Below are positions 39,637 through 49,302 of a DNA stretch of 64,000 bases, in pieces (position 1 is the first letter of the stretch; each line of letters begins with the position of its first letter). A program made the translations under genes and the position numbers. Location of the stretch: positions 62,001 through 126,000 of the forward strand of contig CAVVQV010000007.1 in NCBI GenBank assembly GCA_963750495.1. The letters run 5' to 3'. This DNA comes from JANLYC01 sp963750495 (lineage in GTDB: Bacteria; Actinomycetota; Actinomycetes; Propionibacteriales; Nocardioidaceae). The notes under the pieces were generated by a model. The model was not told the origin of the DNA. It saw nothing but the letters and a program-made list of their open reading frames with translations, and made no database searches.

Positions 39637-40726
39637 CGGTGAGTCCAGCCGCAGCCGCCGCCTGGTCCACATCCTTGTCGACGACCACGTCGGCGGGCAT
39701 GCCCAGGAACTCCAGTGCTGTGTCGATGTCCTTGAGCCCGTGCCCCGTCACGGTCACCGTGATCACGCTGCCCGCGTCGACCTCACCGGCGGCGACCTTC
39801 TTGGCCAGGCCCGCCACGCCGGCCGCAGACGCAGGCTCGACGAAGACACCGTCGTGAGCGGCCAGGTCGCGTTGCGCGCTCAGGATCTCGTGGTCCGTGA
39901 CCGCCTCGATCACGCCGCCGGACTCGTCCCGGGCCGCCTCCGCGAGCAACCACGATGCCGGGTTGCCCACCCGGATGGCCGTGGCGACGGTCTCGGGCGT
40001 GACCACCACGCGGCCATGCACCAGCGGTGCCGCGCCCTCCGCCTGGAAACCCCACAGCCGCGGGCGGCGGGTCGCGTACGAGTGGTCGAAGTACTCGACA
40101 TACCCCTTCCAGTACGCCGCGATGTTACCGGCGTTGCCCACGGGCAGCACATGGATGTCAGGAGCGTCGCCGAGGAAGTCCACGATCTCGAACGCAGCGG
40201 TCTTCTGACCCTCGAGCCGGACCGGGTTGACGGAGTTGACCAGCGCCACCGGGTAGTCCTTGGCCAGACCACGTGCGATCTCGAGACAGTCGTCGAAACC
40301 CCCACGTACCTGGATGATGCGTGCCGCGTGCATGATCGCCTGGGCCATCTTGCCGCGGGCGATCTTGCCCTGCGGGATGAGCACGATCGGCGTCATGCCC
40401 GCGCGAGACGCGTAGGCGGCCATCGAGGCCGAGGTGTTCCCCGTCGACGCACACACGACCGCCTCAGCCCCCTGTTCAGCCGCGTTGGACACCGCCATCG
40501 TCATCCCACGGTCCTTGAACGAGCCAGTCGGGTTGTTGGCCTCGACCTTCAACCACACCGAACACCCGGTGAGCTCCGAGAGCCAGCCGGACTCCACCAG
40601 CGGCGTCCCGCCCTCGCGCAACGTGATCACCGGCGTCTCGGCACTCACCGGAAGCCATCGCCGGTACTCCTCGATGACACCCCGCCATTGATGGACGCGG
40701 GAGGCAGGGGTGGCGTCGAGCGTCAT
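39629..40726 (-). CDS. thrC: threonine synthase
   Basis: A 365-residue PLP enzyme that turns O-phosphohomoserine into threonine. The PLP lysine is Lys71 (NNPTGSFKDRGM), and STGNTSASMAAYASRAG is the phosphate-binding region. Short, of the thermophile/actinobacterial type. It overlaps the hom stop by 4 nt (ATGA) and thrB by 8 nt. No leader peptide attenuator was seen upstream. Confidence 0.96.
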   Translation of the reverse strand: MTLDATPASRVHQWRGVIEEYRRWLPVSAETPVITLREGGTPLVESGWLSELTGCSVWLKVEANNPTGSFKDRGMTMAVSNAAEQGAEAVVCASTGNTSASMAAYASRAGMTPIVLIPQGKIARGKMAQAIMHAARIIQVRGGFDDCLEIARGLAKDYPVALVNSVNPVRLEGQKTAAFEIVDFLGDAPDIHVLPVGNAGNIAAYWKGYVEYFDHSYATRRPRLWGFQAEGAAPLVHGRVVVTPETVATAIRVGNPASWLLAEAARDESGGVIEAVTDHEILSAQRDLAAHDGVFVEPASAAGVAGLAKKVAAGEVDAGSVITVTVTGHGLKDIDTALEFLGMPADVVVDKDVDQAAAAAGLTDG

Positions 40727-42033
40727 TCGGCCGCTCCCTCGACCCGCATCACCGAGCTGACGTCGCGCACGATGTCCATCGTGCGCAGCGCGCGCACGGT
40801 GGCCGACAGTGCCGCGTCCGGCGCCGTGTGCGTCACCACCACGAGCTGTGCATCTTCGCCGCGGCCTTCCTGCCGGACGGTCTGGATCGACACCCCGTGC
40901 TGAGCGAAGAGGTCGGCAACGGTCGCCAGCACGCCTGGTTTGTCATCCACGTCGATACCGACGTGGTAGCGGGTGATCGTGTCACCGATCGGTGCGATCT
41001 CGCACTGCGCGTACGTCGACTCACCCGACCCCGTCACCGAAGCCAGCCTGTTCCGGGCCACCGTCACCACGTCCCCGAGCACTGCGCTCGCAGTGGGGGC
41101 ACCCCCGGCCCCCGGGCCGTAGAACATCAGCTGTCCGGCCGCATCGCTCTCGACGAAAACAGCGTTGTACGCACCATGGACGCTCGCCAACGGGTGGGAG
41201 CGCGGAATCATGGCGGGGTGAACGCGGACCGACACCGTGTCGGGGGAACCCCCGGTCTCGCTCGCCTCGCGGTCGCAGATGGCGAGCAGCTTGACGACGC
41301 AGCCCATCTGCCGTGCCGAGGCGACGTCGCCGGCCGACACGTCACTGATGCCCTCGCGATGGACGTCGGCAGCAGTGACGCGGGTGTGGAACGCCAGACT
41401 CGCCAGGATGGCCGCCTTCGCCGCGGCGTCGAAGCCATCGACGTCAGCGGTCGGGTCGGCCTCGGCGTAGCCGAGTGACTGTGCCTGCTCGAGCGCGTCG
41501 TCGAAGCTGGCCCCCAGCGTGTCCATCTGGTCGAGGATGTAGTTGGTCGTCCCGTTGACGATTCCGAGGACACGTCGCACCTTGTCACCCGCCAACGACT
41601 CCCGCAGCGGCCTGATGATAGGGATGGCGCCGGCGACGGCGGCTTCGAAATACACGTCGCGACCCGCCTTGGTGGCGGCCTCGAAGACCGTAGGTCCGTC
41701 CTCGGCCAGCAGCGCCTTGTTGGCAGTGACGACCGAAGCACCCGACTCGAGGGCAGCCAGGATGAGTGAGCGGGCGGGCTCGATGCCGCCGATGACCTCG
41801 ATGACGAGGTCGATGTCGCCGCGAGTCACGAGGTCCTCGGCGTCCGTGGTGAAGAGATCACGAGGCAGGTCAACGTCGCGGCCGCGGTCGATGCGGCGGA
41901 CCGCGATGCCGACGAGCTCCAACGGAGCACCCACCCGAGCCACCAGGTCGTCAGCCTGCTCGGTCAGCAGCCGGGCGACCTCGCTGCCGACGACTCCGCA
42001 GCCGAGCAGGGCAACGCGAACGGGCTGGTTCAT
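40723..42033 (-). CDS. hom: homoserine dehydrogenase
   Basis: A 436-residue NAD(P)-dependent homoserine dehydrogenase. N-terminal Rossmann motif LLGCGVVGSEV (9-19), the catalytic region around NGTTNYILDQM and GYAEADPTADVDGFDAAAK, and a C-terminal ACT domain (YHVGIDVDDKPGVLATVADLFAQHGVSIQTV, about 350-420) for feedback inhibition by threonine. Full length. Gap of 111 bp to lysA. Confidence 0.97.
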   Translation of the reverse strand: MNQPVRVALLGCGVVGSEVARLLTEQADDLVARVGAPLELVGIAVRRIDRGRDVDLPRDLFTTDAEDLVTRGDIDLVIEVIGGIEPARSLILAALESGASVVTANKALLAEDGPTVFEAATKAGRDVYFEAAVAGAIPIIRPLRESLAGDKVRRVLGIVNGTTNYILDQMDTLGASFDDALEQAQSLGYAEADPTADVDGFDAAAKAAILASLAFHTRVTAADVHREGISDVSAGDVASARQMGCVVKLLAICDREASETGGSPDTVSVRVHPAMIPRSHPLASVHGAYNAVFVESDAAGQLMFYGPGAGGAPTASAVLGDVVTVARNRLASVTGSGESTYAQCEIAPIGDTITRYHVGIDVDDKPGVLATVADLFAQHGVSIQTVRQEGRGEDAQLVVVTHTAPDAALSATVRALRTMDIVRDVSSVMRVEGAAE

Positions 42034-42144
42034 GAGGTCCTCTCCGGGACGAGGGCGAGATCGCGCCCCAGTGTGCCCGCACGAGGGAGGCCCACGCAGA
42101 CGAACCCTGGATCCAGGACGGCACCGTCGGCCACCTCGGCCGCC

Positions 42145-43545
42145 TCAGCCACCGTCGACCTCGAGCCGCAGGAGATCGTCCTCGGTCTCACGTCGTACGA
42201 CGAGTCGCGCCTGCCCCTGACGTACGGCGACGACGGCGGCACGTGGCACGTGGTTGTACGTGCTGGCGAGCGACCGGCAGTAGGCCCCGGTGGCCGGGAC
42301 AGCGATGAGGTCTCCCGCTCTCACGTCACCGGGCAGGAACTCGTCCTTGACGACGATGTCGCCGCTTTCGCAGTGCTTCCCGACCACTCGGGAGAGCACG
42401 GGAGGCGCATCCGACCTGCGCGAGGCCAGCGTGCACGAGAAGTCGGCGTCGTACAGCGCCGTCCGGATGTTGTCGCTCATCCCACCGTCCACGGCCACAT
42501 ACAGGCGACTCGCCCCGGCGTCCAGGGCCACCTTCTTGACCGTGCCGACTTCGTACAGCGTGAACGTGGACGGTCCGGCGATCGCTCGGCCCGGCTCGAT
42601 CGAGAGCCGAGGTACGTCGATCCCGAGAGCACGACACTCGTGCTCCACGATCGACATGAGCCCGTCGGCGAGCTGCTTGGCGGGTGCCGGGTCGTCCTGG
42701 GTGGTGTAGGCGATCCCGAAGCCACCACCCAGGTCGAGCTCGGTCAACGCCATCCCGGCCTCGCATCCACGGACGAACAGAGCCAGCACGCGGCGCGTCG
42801 CGACCTCGAACGCCGCCGTGTCGAAGATCTGCGAGCCGATGTGCGAATGCAATCCGGTCAGCTGCAAGCTCTCGTGCGTCGTGATCGCCTGCATGGCGAG
42901 GAACGCGTCACCTTCGATGATCGACAACCCGAACTTCTGGTCCTCGTGGGCCGTCGCTATGTACTCGTGGGTGTGCGCCTCGACGCCTGCCGTCACCCGC
43001 AGCAGCACGCGCTGCCGAACGCCCACGGCCGCGCTGACCTCGGCGAGGCGATCGATCTCGGTCATCGAGTCGACGATGATCCGACCGACCCCTGCCCGGA
43101 CCGCCCTCGTCAGCTCGTCCACGCTCTTGTTGTTGCCGTGGAACCCGATGCGCGCCGGGTCGAAGCCGGCGCGCAGGGCGACGGTAAGCTCTCCGCCGGT
43201 GCAGACGTCGAGGCAGAGCCCTTCATCGGCGATCCAGCGGACGGTGGCGAGCGAGAGGAACGCCTTCCCGGCGTAGTAGACGTCGGCCCCCGCGAAGGCG
43301 GTCCGGAACACCCTCGCCCGCTGCCGGAAGTCGTCTTCGTCGACGACGTAGGCCGGGGTGCCGAACTCGGCGGCCAGGTCCGTCACAGCGACGCCGGCGA
43401 CCTCGAGCTCACCCGCTTCGCTCTTGCAGACGTGGCTCGGCCACAGCGAGTCGACCAGCACGTTGGGGTCGGCCGGTGCCATCAGCCAGGACGGACCTCG
43501 GCCACCGGCCTCGGCGTGCAGAGCGCCCGCTTCGTGGGCGCGCAT
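42145..43545 (-). CDS. lysA: diaminopimelate decarboxylase
   Basis: A 466-residue PLP enzyme for the last step of lysine synthesis. The PLP lysine is Lys94 (VYYAGKAFLS), HIGSQIFD and LDLGGGFGIAY follow, and the active-site Cys is in GKHCESGDIV. Typical length with an N-terminal extension of about 28 residues. ATG 43545 overlaps the argS stop by 1 nt (TGATG); the GTG one codon upstream is an alternative start. Confidence 0.96.
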   Translation of the reverse strand: MRAHEAGALHAEAGGRGPSWLMAPADPNVLVDSLWPSHVCKSEAGELEVAGVAVTDLAAEFGTPAYVVDEDDFRQRARVFRTAFAGADVYYAGKAFLSLATVRWIADEGLCLDVCTGGELTVALRAGFDPARIGFHGNNKSVDELTRAVRAGVGRIIVDSMTEIDRLAEVSAAVGVRQRVLLRVTAGVEAHTHEYIATAHEDQKFGLSIIEGDAFLAMQAITTHESLQLTGLHSHIGSQIFDTAAFEVATRRVLALFVRGCEAGMALTELDLGGGFGIAYTTQDDPAPAKQLADGLMSIVEHECRALGIDVPRLSIEPGRAIAGPSTFTLYEVGTVKKVALDAGASRLYVAVDGGMSDNIRTALYDADFSCTLASRRSDAPPVLSRVVGKHCESGDIVVKDEFLPGDVRAGDLIAVPATGAYCRSLASTYNHVPRAAVVAVRQGQARLVVRRETEDDLLRLEVDGG

Positions 43546-45209
43546 CACATGCGCTCGGGAGCAGTGACGCCGAGCAGGTCGAGCCCTCGGGCGAAGACGA
43601 CGCGCGTCGCGTCGACCAGCAGCAGCCGCGCACGGTGCAGCTCGCCGGGTGTCTCGTCGCCGCGCGGCAGGACCCGGCAGACGTCGTAGAACTTGTGAAA
43701 GGTCGCTGCCGTGGCCTCGAGGTACCGCGCCAGCCGGTGCGGTTCCCTTAGCTCGGCGACCGACGCGACGACGGCCGGAAACTCGGCGAGGGCGCGCAGC
43801 AGGTCGCCCTCACGCTCGTGCTCCAACAGCGCCGGCTCGAACTCGGCTCCCGCCGGGGCCAGCCCGAGCTCGCCCGCGTTGCGCAGGATCGAGCACAGCC
43901 GCGCATGCGCGTACTGCACGTAGTAGACCGGGTTCTCGCTCGAGGCCCGCGTCCACACGTCGAGGTCGAGGTCGATCGTCGAGTCGCTCGAGTAGCGCAC
44001 CAACGCATACCGCGCCGCGTCGGCTCCGACGGCATCGATGAGGTCGTCGATGGTGAGACCGGTCCCTGCTCGCTTGGACATGCGGAGCGGTTCACCGTCG
44101 CGAACGAGGTTGACCATCTGGCCGATCAGGACCTCGAGGTTCTCGTGCGGCTTGTCCCCGAACGCCTGGCACATGGCCATCAGGCGGGCGACATACCCGT
44201 GGTGGTCGGCGCCCAGCATGATGATGCACAGGTCGAAGCCGCGCTCGCGCTTGTCGAGGTAGTAGGCGCAGTCGCCGGAGATGTACGCCGGGTTGCCGTC
44301 CGACTTGACCAGGACCCGGTCCTTGTCGTCGCCGAACTGTTCGGTGCGCAACCAGAGGGCACCATCGGCCTCATAGGTGTTGCCCATCTCGGTGAGCCGC
44401 GCAATGGCCCGGTCGACGGCGCCGCTGTCGTGCAACGACTGTTCGTGGAAGTAGACGTCGAAGTCGACACCGAAGCTGTGCAGCGTCTCCTTGATCTGGG
44501 TGAACATGAGCTCGACCCCGTCGTGGCGGAAGATCTCCCGCGCCTGGTCGTCCGGCAGGGACAGCACCTCCGGGTTGGCCGCGATCACCTGCTCGGCGAT
44601 CTCACCGAGGTAGGAGCCCACGTAGCCGTCCGCAGGAGGCGGCTCGCCCTTCGCCACCGCAAGGAGCGACCCGGAGAAGCGGTTGATCTGCGCGCCGTGG
44701 TCGTTGAAGTAGTACTCGCGCGCGACGTCGGCTCCCAGGGTCGCGAAGATGCGCGCCAGACTGTCACCGACCGGCGCCCACCGCGCTCCCCCGATGTGCA
44801 CGGGGCCGGTCGGGTTGGCCGAGACGAACTCGAGGTTGATCCGTTTCCCCGCGAACAGGGCGGACGCGCCGTAGGCGGCACCGGCGTCGACGATGCTGCG
44901 GGCGATCTCGCCCTGAGCGGCCGCCTCGACGGTGATGTTGATGAAACCCGGCCCGGCGATCGCGACAGCGGCGATCCCGGCCGCCGCCTTCAGCTCCGTT
45001 GCCAGCAGCTCGGCGAGCTCGCGGGGAGGCAGCCCGGCCGGCCTGGCCAGCTGCAATGCGACGTTGGTGGCGTAGTCACCATGCTCCTTGCTCCTCGGCC
45101 GCTCGATGCGCACCTCACGCGGAGCACCTGCGGGCAGCGTCAGGACACCGCGCTGCTCGAGGGCGGCCAGGGCGTCGACGATGATCTGAGAAAGCTGCTC
45201 CGGGGTCAC
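43545..45209 (-). CDS. argS: arginyl-tRNA synthetase
   Basis: A 554-residue class Ia synthetase. HIGH-type motif in PTGPVHIGGARWAPVGD (HIGG), KMSKS-type MSKRAGTGLT, the N-terminal tRNA D-loop-binding Add-1 domain and the C-terminal DALR-type anticodon domain (VQYAHARLCSILR) are visible. Its product charges tRNA-Arg, and a tRNA-Arg gene lies 0.5 kb upstream. GTG start. Confidence 0.97.
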   Translation of the reverse strand: MTPEQLSQIIVDALAALEQRGVLTLPAGAPREVRIERPRSKEHGDYATNVALQLARPAGLPPRELAELLATELKAAAGIAAVAIAGPGFINITVEAAAQGEIARSIVDAGAAYGASALFAGKRINLEFVSANPTGPVHIGGARWAPVGDSLARIFATLGADVAREYYFNDHGAQINRFSGSLLAVAKGEPPPADGYVGSYLGEIAEQVIAANPEVLSLPDDQAREIFRHDGVELMFTQIKETLHSFGVDFDVYFHEQSLHDSGAVDRAIARLTEMGNTYEADGALWLRTEQFGDDKDRVLVKSDGNPAYISGDCAYYLDKRERGFDLCIIMLGADHHGYVARLMAMCQAFGDKPHENLEVLIGQMVNLVRDGEPLRMSKRAGTGLTIDDLIDAVGADAARYALVRYSSDSTIDLDLDVWTRASSENPVYYVQYAHARLCSILRNAGELGLAPAGAEFEPALLEHEREGDLLRALAEFPAVVASVAELREPHRLARYLEATAATFHKFYDVCRVLPRGDETPGELHRARLLLVDATRVVFARGLDLLGVTAPERM

Positions 45210-45239
45210 CGGCTCATCGTATCGAGCCAGATCGGAGGC

Positions 45240-45617
45240 TCAGTTCTCCGTCGTCAAGGAGCGGACGGTCTGCACCAGGTCCTCCGGTTCGAACGGCTTC
45301 GTGATGTACGCATCGGCACCCAGCGCCTTGCCCCTGGCCACGTCGGAGCCCTGGGCGCGCGCCGACACCATGACGATCGGGATCGAGCTGGTCGCGGGGT
45401 TGGCTCGCAGTGCTTCGAGGGTGCTGAACCCGTCCCGTCTCGGCATCGCGGCATCGAGGGTGATCAGGTCGGGCCGGATCTTCTCGACAACGTCGAGACA
45501 CTCCTGCCCGTCGCGCGCCTCGTGCACGCGGAATCCCTCGAGCTCGAGGTTGAGCACGATCAACGACCGGATGACGTCGGAGTCGTCCACGACGAGGACG
45601 GTGGGGGCTACGGGCAC
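45240..45617 (-). CDS. CheY-like stand-alone response regulator
   Basis: A 125-residue receiver domain with no output domain. Acidic pocket Asp11/Asp12, phosphorylation Asp55 (LITLDAAMPRRDG), Ser85 and Lys107 (YITKPFE) are all present. It lies between argS and a tRNA gene with no histidine kinase nearby, so the partner is unknown. GTG start. It could control activity of another protein by binding. Confidence 0.9.
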   Translation of the reverse strand: MPVAPTVLVVDDSDVIRSLIVLNLELEGFRVHEARDGQECLDVVEKIRPDLITLDAAMPRRDGFSTLEALRANPATSSIPIVMVSARAQGSDVARGKALGADAYITKPFEPEDLVQTVRSLTTEN

Positions 45618-45663
45618 GAGGTGACGTTAGTCGTTCCGGCCCCTCCTGGCCCGCGATCAGCGA

Positions 45664-45694
45664 TTGTCGGGGACAGTGAGGCCGCTGCTAGGGT
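45664..45694 (+). promoter_or_regulatory. candidate promoter of tRNA-Arg
   Basis: TTGTCG (45664-45669) and TAGGGT (45689-45694) are separated by 19 bp; the -10 lies 20 bp before the tRNA 5' end. Reasonable but not strong. Confidence 0.45.
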
Positions 45695-45713
45695 GATCGC
45701 GCATCTCCACGGA

Positions 45714-45788
45714 GCCCCCGTAGCTCAGGGGATAGAGCACCGCCCTCCGGAGGCGGTGGCGCAGGTTCGAATCCTGCCGGGGGCGCCA
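45714..45788 (+). tRNA. tRNA-Arg (anticodon CCG)
   Basis: Acceptor stem GCCCCCG / CGGGGGC, D-arm GCTC...GAGC, anticodon stem CCGCC / GGCGG with loop CTCCGGA (anticodon CCG, reading CGG), T-arm GCAGG-TTCGAAT-CCTGC, then G and an encoded CCA. All stems pair perfectly. The arginyl-tRNA synthetase gene is nearby. Confidence 0.97.
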
Positions 45789-45821
45789 CGACATACGTGA
45801 CGACAGTGGTTTCATAAGGGC

Positions 45822-47831
45822 GTGCCCGCAGCCGTCCGGATCAGCGAAACATCGCCGCGGCCTGCTCCTGACCCCCGGCTCCCGGTCGGTCCACTGCGGC
45901 GAGTCAGTGATCGCGTGCTGGACGGCACGGTGATCCTCCTCGCCAGCTGGACCGTGGTCTACCACCTGTGTCTCGTGCTCGACCTGGGTGTCCCGTGGGC
46001 GGTTCTGCTGGAGGTCGTCGCGGTCACCGCGCTGGCGCTGGTGTTGCGGCAACGCACCGCGTCGGCCAGGCCCGAGCCCGAGAACGCCCGCCGGTCAGAC
46101 CGACAGCTCTCCAAGCGCACGGCGTCACGGTTGCTCCTGGCCGCGGTCTCGGCGACTGCCGTCGCGAGCATCGCGATGGCAGCCAGCTTCCCGTGGGCAT
46201 TCGTGTGGATCAGCTGGCTCGTCGCGGCTGGATCGGGAACGGTGCTCGCGCTCGGGAATGTCCTCACCCCACGCGCGAAGGCAACAGCGCAGGCTCGTGA
46301 CGCCTGGGAAGGCACCACGGTGGCCCTGTGGGCCGTGGCCCTCACGGTCATGTCAACCGTGACCATCCGACCCAACCCGGACGACCTGTACTACGTCAAC
46401 CTGTCCCAGTGGGTCGCCGCGACCGGGAACTTCCCGACGCGGGACACGATCTTCTCCGACCTGGTCTTCCCGATGTCGAACTGGCCGCCCGTGGCGTCCT
46501 ACGACCCCTTGGTCGGTGCTGCCGCGCACGTGGCGGGGGTGCAGGCCGGCTCGGTCGTCTACCTGGTCGTGCCGCCCGTCGCCACGCTGCTGTCGGTGCT
46601 GGCGCTGTGGCGACTGCTCCGGGCCTGGCGGGTCCCGAACATCAGCGTGGCGCTCTCGGCTGCGTTGCTCTTCCTGCTCTTCGACGGCGGCTCGTCGTAC
46701 GCTCCCCCGGGCAACCTGTTCCTCACACGGTTGTGGCAGGGCAAGGTGATTCTGCTGTGCCTGCTCGTTCCGCTGCTGCTGGTGTACGCCGTGCGGTACG
46801 TCGAGAAGCCGTCGAGGTCACGAGCGGCCTGGTTGTTCGCCGGCGGGGCTGCCGCTGTCGGCCTGTCGACCACCGCGATGTTCCTTGTCCCGCCGATCGC
46901 GGCGGCCGGCGTCGCCCCGTTGCTGCGGAGGTCTCCGCGCAGGGCGTTCCTCGGCTTCGCAGCCATGGCCGCCTACCCGCTCGGCGCGGGGATCGTGACC
47001 AAGGCCATGGGCGGGCGGTCAGCCGACGACTTCGCCGGTCGCCGCCTCTACCGGTTCGACCCTTCGTGGTTCGGGCACGCCATCTTCCTCACCGGGTTCC
47101 TGGCCGTCGTGGCGGTCGCTGCTGTGCTCCTCGGTGCCCTGCTCGTGCCGCATGGCGGTGCGCGGCTGACGACGGGACTGCTGGCGGTGGTGACCGGCGT
47201 GACGTTCATCCCCGGCCTGACCCACCTGTCGTACGACACGGTCGGTCTGGGTCCCACGCTCTGGCGGGTCTCGTGGGTGATGACGGTGGCCGCTCTCGTC
47301 GGCGTGCTCGTGGGCTGGCTGGCCAGGCAGCTGAGCCGCTCCTCGTGGCGGCTCGTTGCCGGCCTCATCGGCATGGTGCTCCTCGTCGCCTTGGGGACCC
47401 CCATCTGGGGCAGCAGCAGCGGTACGTCGTGGTCGGCACCGCTTCAGTGGAAGCGCAACGAGGCGACCCGCGCTGTGACGGCCGCCGTCATCCGCCACAG
47501 TGCGCCCGGCGATGTCGTGCTCGCGCCTGACGACCTGGCGATCACGCTCGACGTGACCACGACCGAGGTCAAGACGGTCGCCCCACGCGACTACTTCATG
47601 GACTACCTGCGTGACGACCCGGCCTTCCAGTACCCCGACCGGATCACGCTGGTGGACTTCGTCAACCACTCCGGCAGTTGGCGCATCGGTGCCGTCACCC
47701 GCTCCATCGAGGCGCTCGGGGTGACGACCGTGTGCGTGTACTCCGAGGACCACCGTCGCATCCAGGCGCTCGAAGACGCCGGTTACGTATCGTTCCTGAA
47801 ATCCGTCCCGTTCCGGTGCGTGCGCACCTAG
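45822..47831 (+). CDS. large polytopic membrane protein (DUF6077-like, GT-C-type topology)
   Basis: A 669-residue membrane protein with roughly 12-13 transmembrane helices. The loop NPDDLYYVNLSQWVAATGNFP, with the Asp-Asp, and the following NWPPVASYDPLVGAAAHVAG fit the DUF6077 / GT-C-like layout of lipid-linked sugar transferases. A soluble C-terminal domain of about 120 residues (residues ~545-669, APGDVVLAPDDLAITLDVTTTEVKTVAPRDY) follows the last helix, as in the GT-C group. Weak evidence for catalysis. GTG start 34 bp after the tRNA gene. First gene of the surface-glycan cluster. Confidence 0.55.
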   Translation: MPAAVRISETSPRPAPDPRLPVGPLRRVSDRVLDGTVILLASWTVVYHLCLVLDLGVPWAVLLEVVAVTALALVLRQRTASARPEPENARRSDRQLSKRTASRLLLAAVSATAVASIAMAASFPWAFVWISWLVAAGSGTVLALGNVLTPRAKATAQARDAWEGTTVALWAVALTVMSTVTIRPNPDDLYYVNLSQWVAATGNFPTRDTIFSDLVFPMSNWPPVASYDPLVGAAAHVAGVQAGSVVYLVVPPVATLLSVLALWRLLRAWRVPNISVALSAALLFLLFDGGSSYAPPGNLFLTRLWQGKVILLCLLVPLLLVYAVRYVEKPSRSRAAWLFAGGAAAVGLSTTAMFLVPPIAAAGVAPLLRRSPRRAFLGFAAMAAYPLGAGIVTKAMGGRSADDFAGRRLYRFDPSWFGHAIFLTGFLAVVAVAAVLLGALLVPHGGARLTTGLLAVVTGVTFIPGLTHLSYDTVGLGPTLWRVSWVMTVAALVGVLVGWLARQLSRSSWRLVAGLIGMVLLVALGTPIWGSSSGTSWSAPLQWKRNEATRAVTAAVIRHSAPGDVVLAPDDLAITLDVTTTEVKTVAPRDYFMDYLRDDPAFQYPDRITLVDFVNHSGSWRIGAVTRSIEALGVTTVCVYSEDHRRIQALEDAGYVSFLKSVPFRCVRT

Positions 47832-48061
47832 CTGGGTCTGTCACTGTTTCCGTGCACCGTCGCCACCCGGCCCCTCACCATGCAGCAACCGGTACGGTCA
47901 CCGCACCGGTGGCACGAACTTCGCCTGGGCCTGACCGCCTTCTCGGGTGCGTCTGTGTGAGCCCGACAGCGACACACCGAATACGGACACTGCACGCAAG
48001 AAGGTGACCTCACCCCCTCGGGCTCGCGTTTCGTCTCGGCCCGAACGGCTATATGCTCCGG
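47832..48061 (+). other. intergenic region before sqdB
   Basis: About 230 bp without a convincing gene; the only structure is an AT-rich element (CTATATGCT, 48049-48057) that may be the -10 box of the sqdB transcript. Confidence 0.4.
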
Positions 48062-48133
48062 ATGAACCTGTCCGACGACATCAACACTGCGCCGCGGCGC
48101 AGTGTGCTCTCTGATCGCAAAGGCGACCTCTGA
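48062..48133 (+). CDS. possible 23-residue leader peptide upstream of sqdB
   Basis: ATG 48062 opens a 23-codon frame (MNLSDDINTAPRRSVLSDRK...) whose TGA overlaps the sqdB ATG as TGATG. An in-frame ATG lies at 48053. A -10-like TATATG/TATGCT lies just upstream, so a leaderless start is possible. Neither the peptide nor its expression is established; it may be a chance frame. Confidence 0.3.
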   Translation: MNLSDDINTAPRRSVLSDRKGDL

Positions 48134-49302
48134 TGCGCATTCTTGTTCTCGGTGGCGACGGCTACCTCGGCTGGCCTACGGCCATGTACCTGTCGGCACG
48201 TGGACACGACGTCGGCGTGCTCGACAATGCAGTCCGCAGACAGTACGACCACGAACTCGGTTCCGGCAGCCTCGTCCCGATCGAGTCCCTGCACACCCGC
48301 GTGCGCGTGTGGCACGAGCTGACCGGCAAACGCATCGACCTTTACCACGGCGACCTGACCGACGCGGACTTCACGTATCAGTCGATTCGTGAGTTCCGGC
48401 CCGATTCGATCGTGCACTTCGCCGAGCAGCGTGCCGCCCCCTACTCGATGATCGACCGCAAGCACGCCGTCTACACCCAGACCAACAACATCGTCGGGAC
48501 GCTCAACGTGATGTTCGCCATCGGCGAGCTCGACCGGGACATCCACCTCGTCAAGCTCGGCACGATGGGCGAGTACGGCACCCCCAACATCGACATCGAG
48601 GAAGGTTGGCTCGAGGTCACCCACAAAGGCCGCACCGACCGGGTGCTGTACCCGAAGCGTCCGGGCAGCTTCTACCATCTGTCCAAGGTTCACGACAGCC
48701 ACAACCTCGAGTTCGGCTGCCGGATCTGGGGCTTGCGCGTCACCGACCTCAACCAGGGCGTCGTCTACGGTCAGCAAACCGACGAAGCCGCTCTCGACGC
48801 GCGCCTGGCCACCCGGTTCGACTACGACGGAGTGTTCGGCACGGTGCTCAACCGGTTCGCGATCCAGGCCGTACTGGGTCTGCCGCTGTCCATCTACGGC
48901 GGTGGCACGCAGACGCGTGCGCTCATCGACATCCGGGACACCGTCGAGTGCATCCGCCTGGCCTGCGAGAACCCGGCGTCCGCAGGTGAGTTCCGGGTCT
49001 TCAACCAGGCAACCGAGAGTTTCTCGCTGGCCGAGATGGCCAAGACAGTGGCGAACTCGTTCCCCGGCCAGGTCGACGTCGAGTACCTCGAGAACCCCCG
49101 CGTCGAGCTCGAGAACCACCACTACGTCTTCACCCACACGGCTCTGGAGTCCCTGGGCCTGCAGCCCCACCTGCTCTCCGACACCCTGCTCACGTCCATG
49201 TTCGGCATCATCGAGCAGCACCGCGACCGCATCGACATCAACATGTTGCGGCCCACCGTGCAGTGGCGGCAGACGAGCAGTCCGCTGAGCCAGCAGTCGT
49301 GA
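48133..49302 (+). CDS. sqdB: SqdB-like UDP-sulfoquinovose synthase (SDR family)
   Basis: A 389-residue extended SDR. NAD motif GGDGYLGWPTA (8-18); the family-specific APYSMIDRKHAVYTQTNNIVGTLNV, KLGTMGEYGTPNIDIEEGW and FYHLSKVHDSHN, in which Tyr and Lys are the catalytic pair and Thr the third residue, match plant SQD1/bacterial SqdB over the whole length. These enzymes make UDP-sulfoquinovose from UDP-glucose and sulfite. The neighbours are surface-glycan genes, and no sulfolipid glycosyltransferase SqdX is recognisable, so the sulfo-sugar may be used in a glycan. A plain UDP-sugar 4-epimerase is a poorer fit. Confidence 0.88.
   Translation: MRILVLGGDGYLGWPTAMYLSARGHDVGVLDNAVRRQYDHELGSGSLVPIESLHTRVRVWHELTGKRIDLYHGDLTDADFTYQSIREFRPDSIVHFAEQRAAPYSMIDRKHAVYTQTNNIVGTLNVMFAIGELDRDIHLVKLGTMGEYGTPNIDIEEGWLEVTHKGRTDRVLYPKRPGSFYHLSKVHDSHNLEFGCRIWGLRVTDLNQGVVYGQQTDEAALDARLATRFDYDGVFGTVLNRFAIQAVLGLPLSIYGGGTQTRALIDIRDTVECIRLACENPASAGEFRVFNQATESFSLAEMAKTVANSFPGQVDVEYLENPRVELENHHYVFTHTALESLGLQPHLLSDTLLTSMFGIIEQHRDRIDINMLRPTVQWRQTSSPLSQQS

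Noticed and set aside
45714..45788. tRNA 3' end as an integration site with a duplicated att core
   Set aside because: No second copy of the tRNA 3' segment and no integrase gene were seen in the window.
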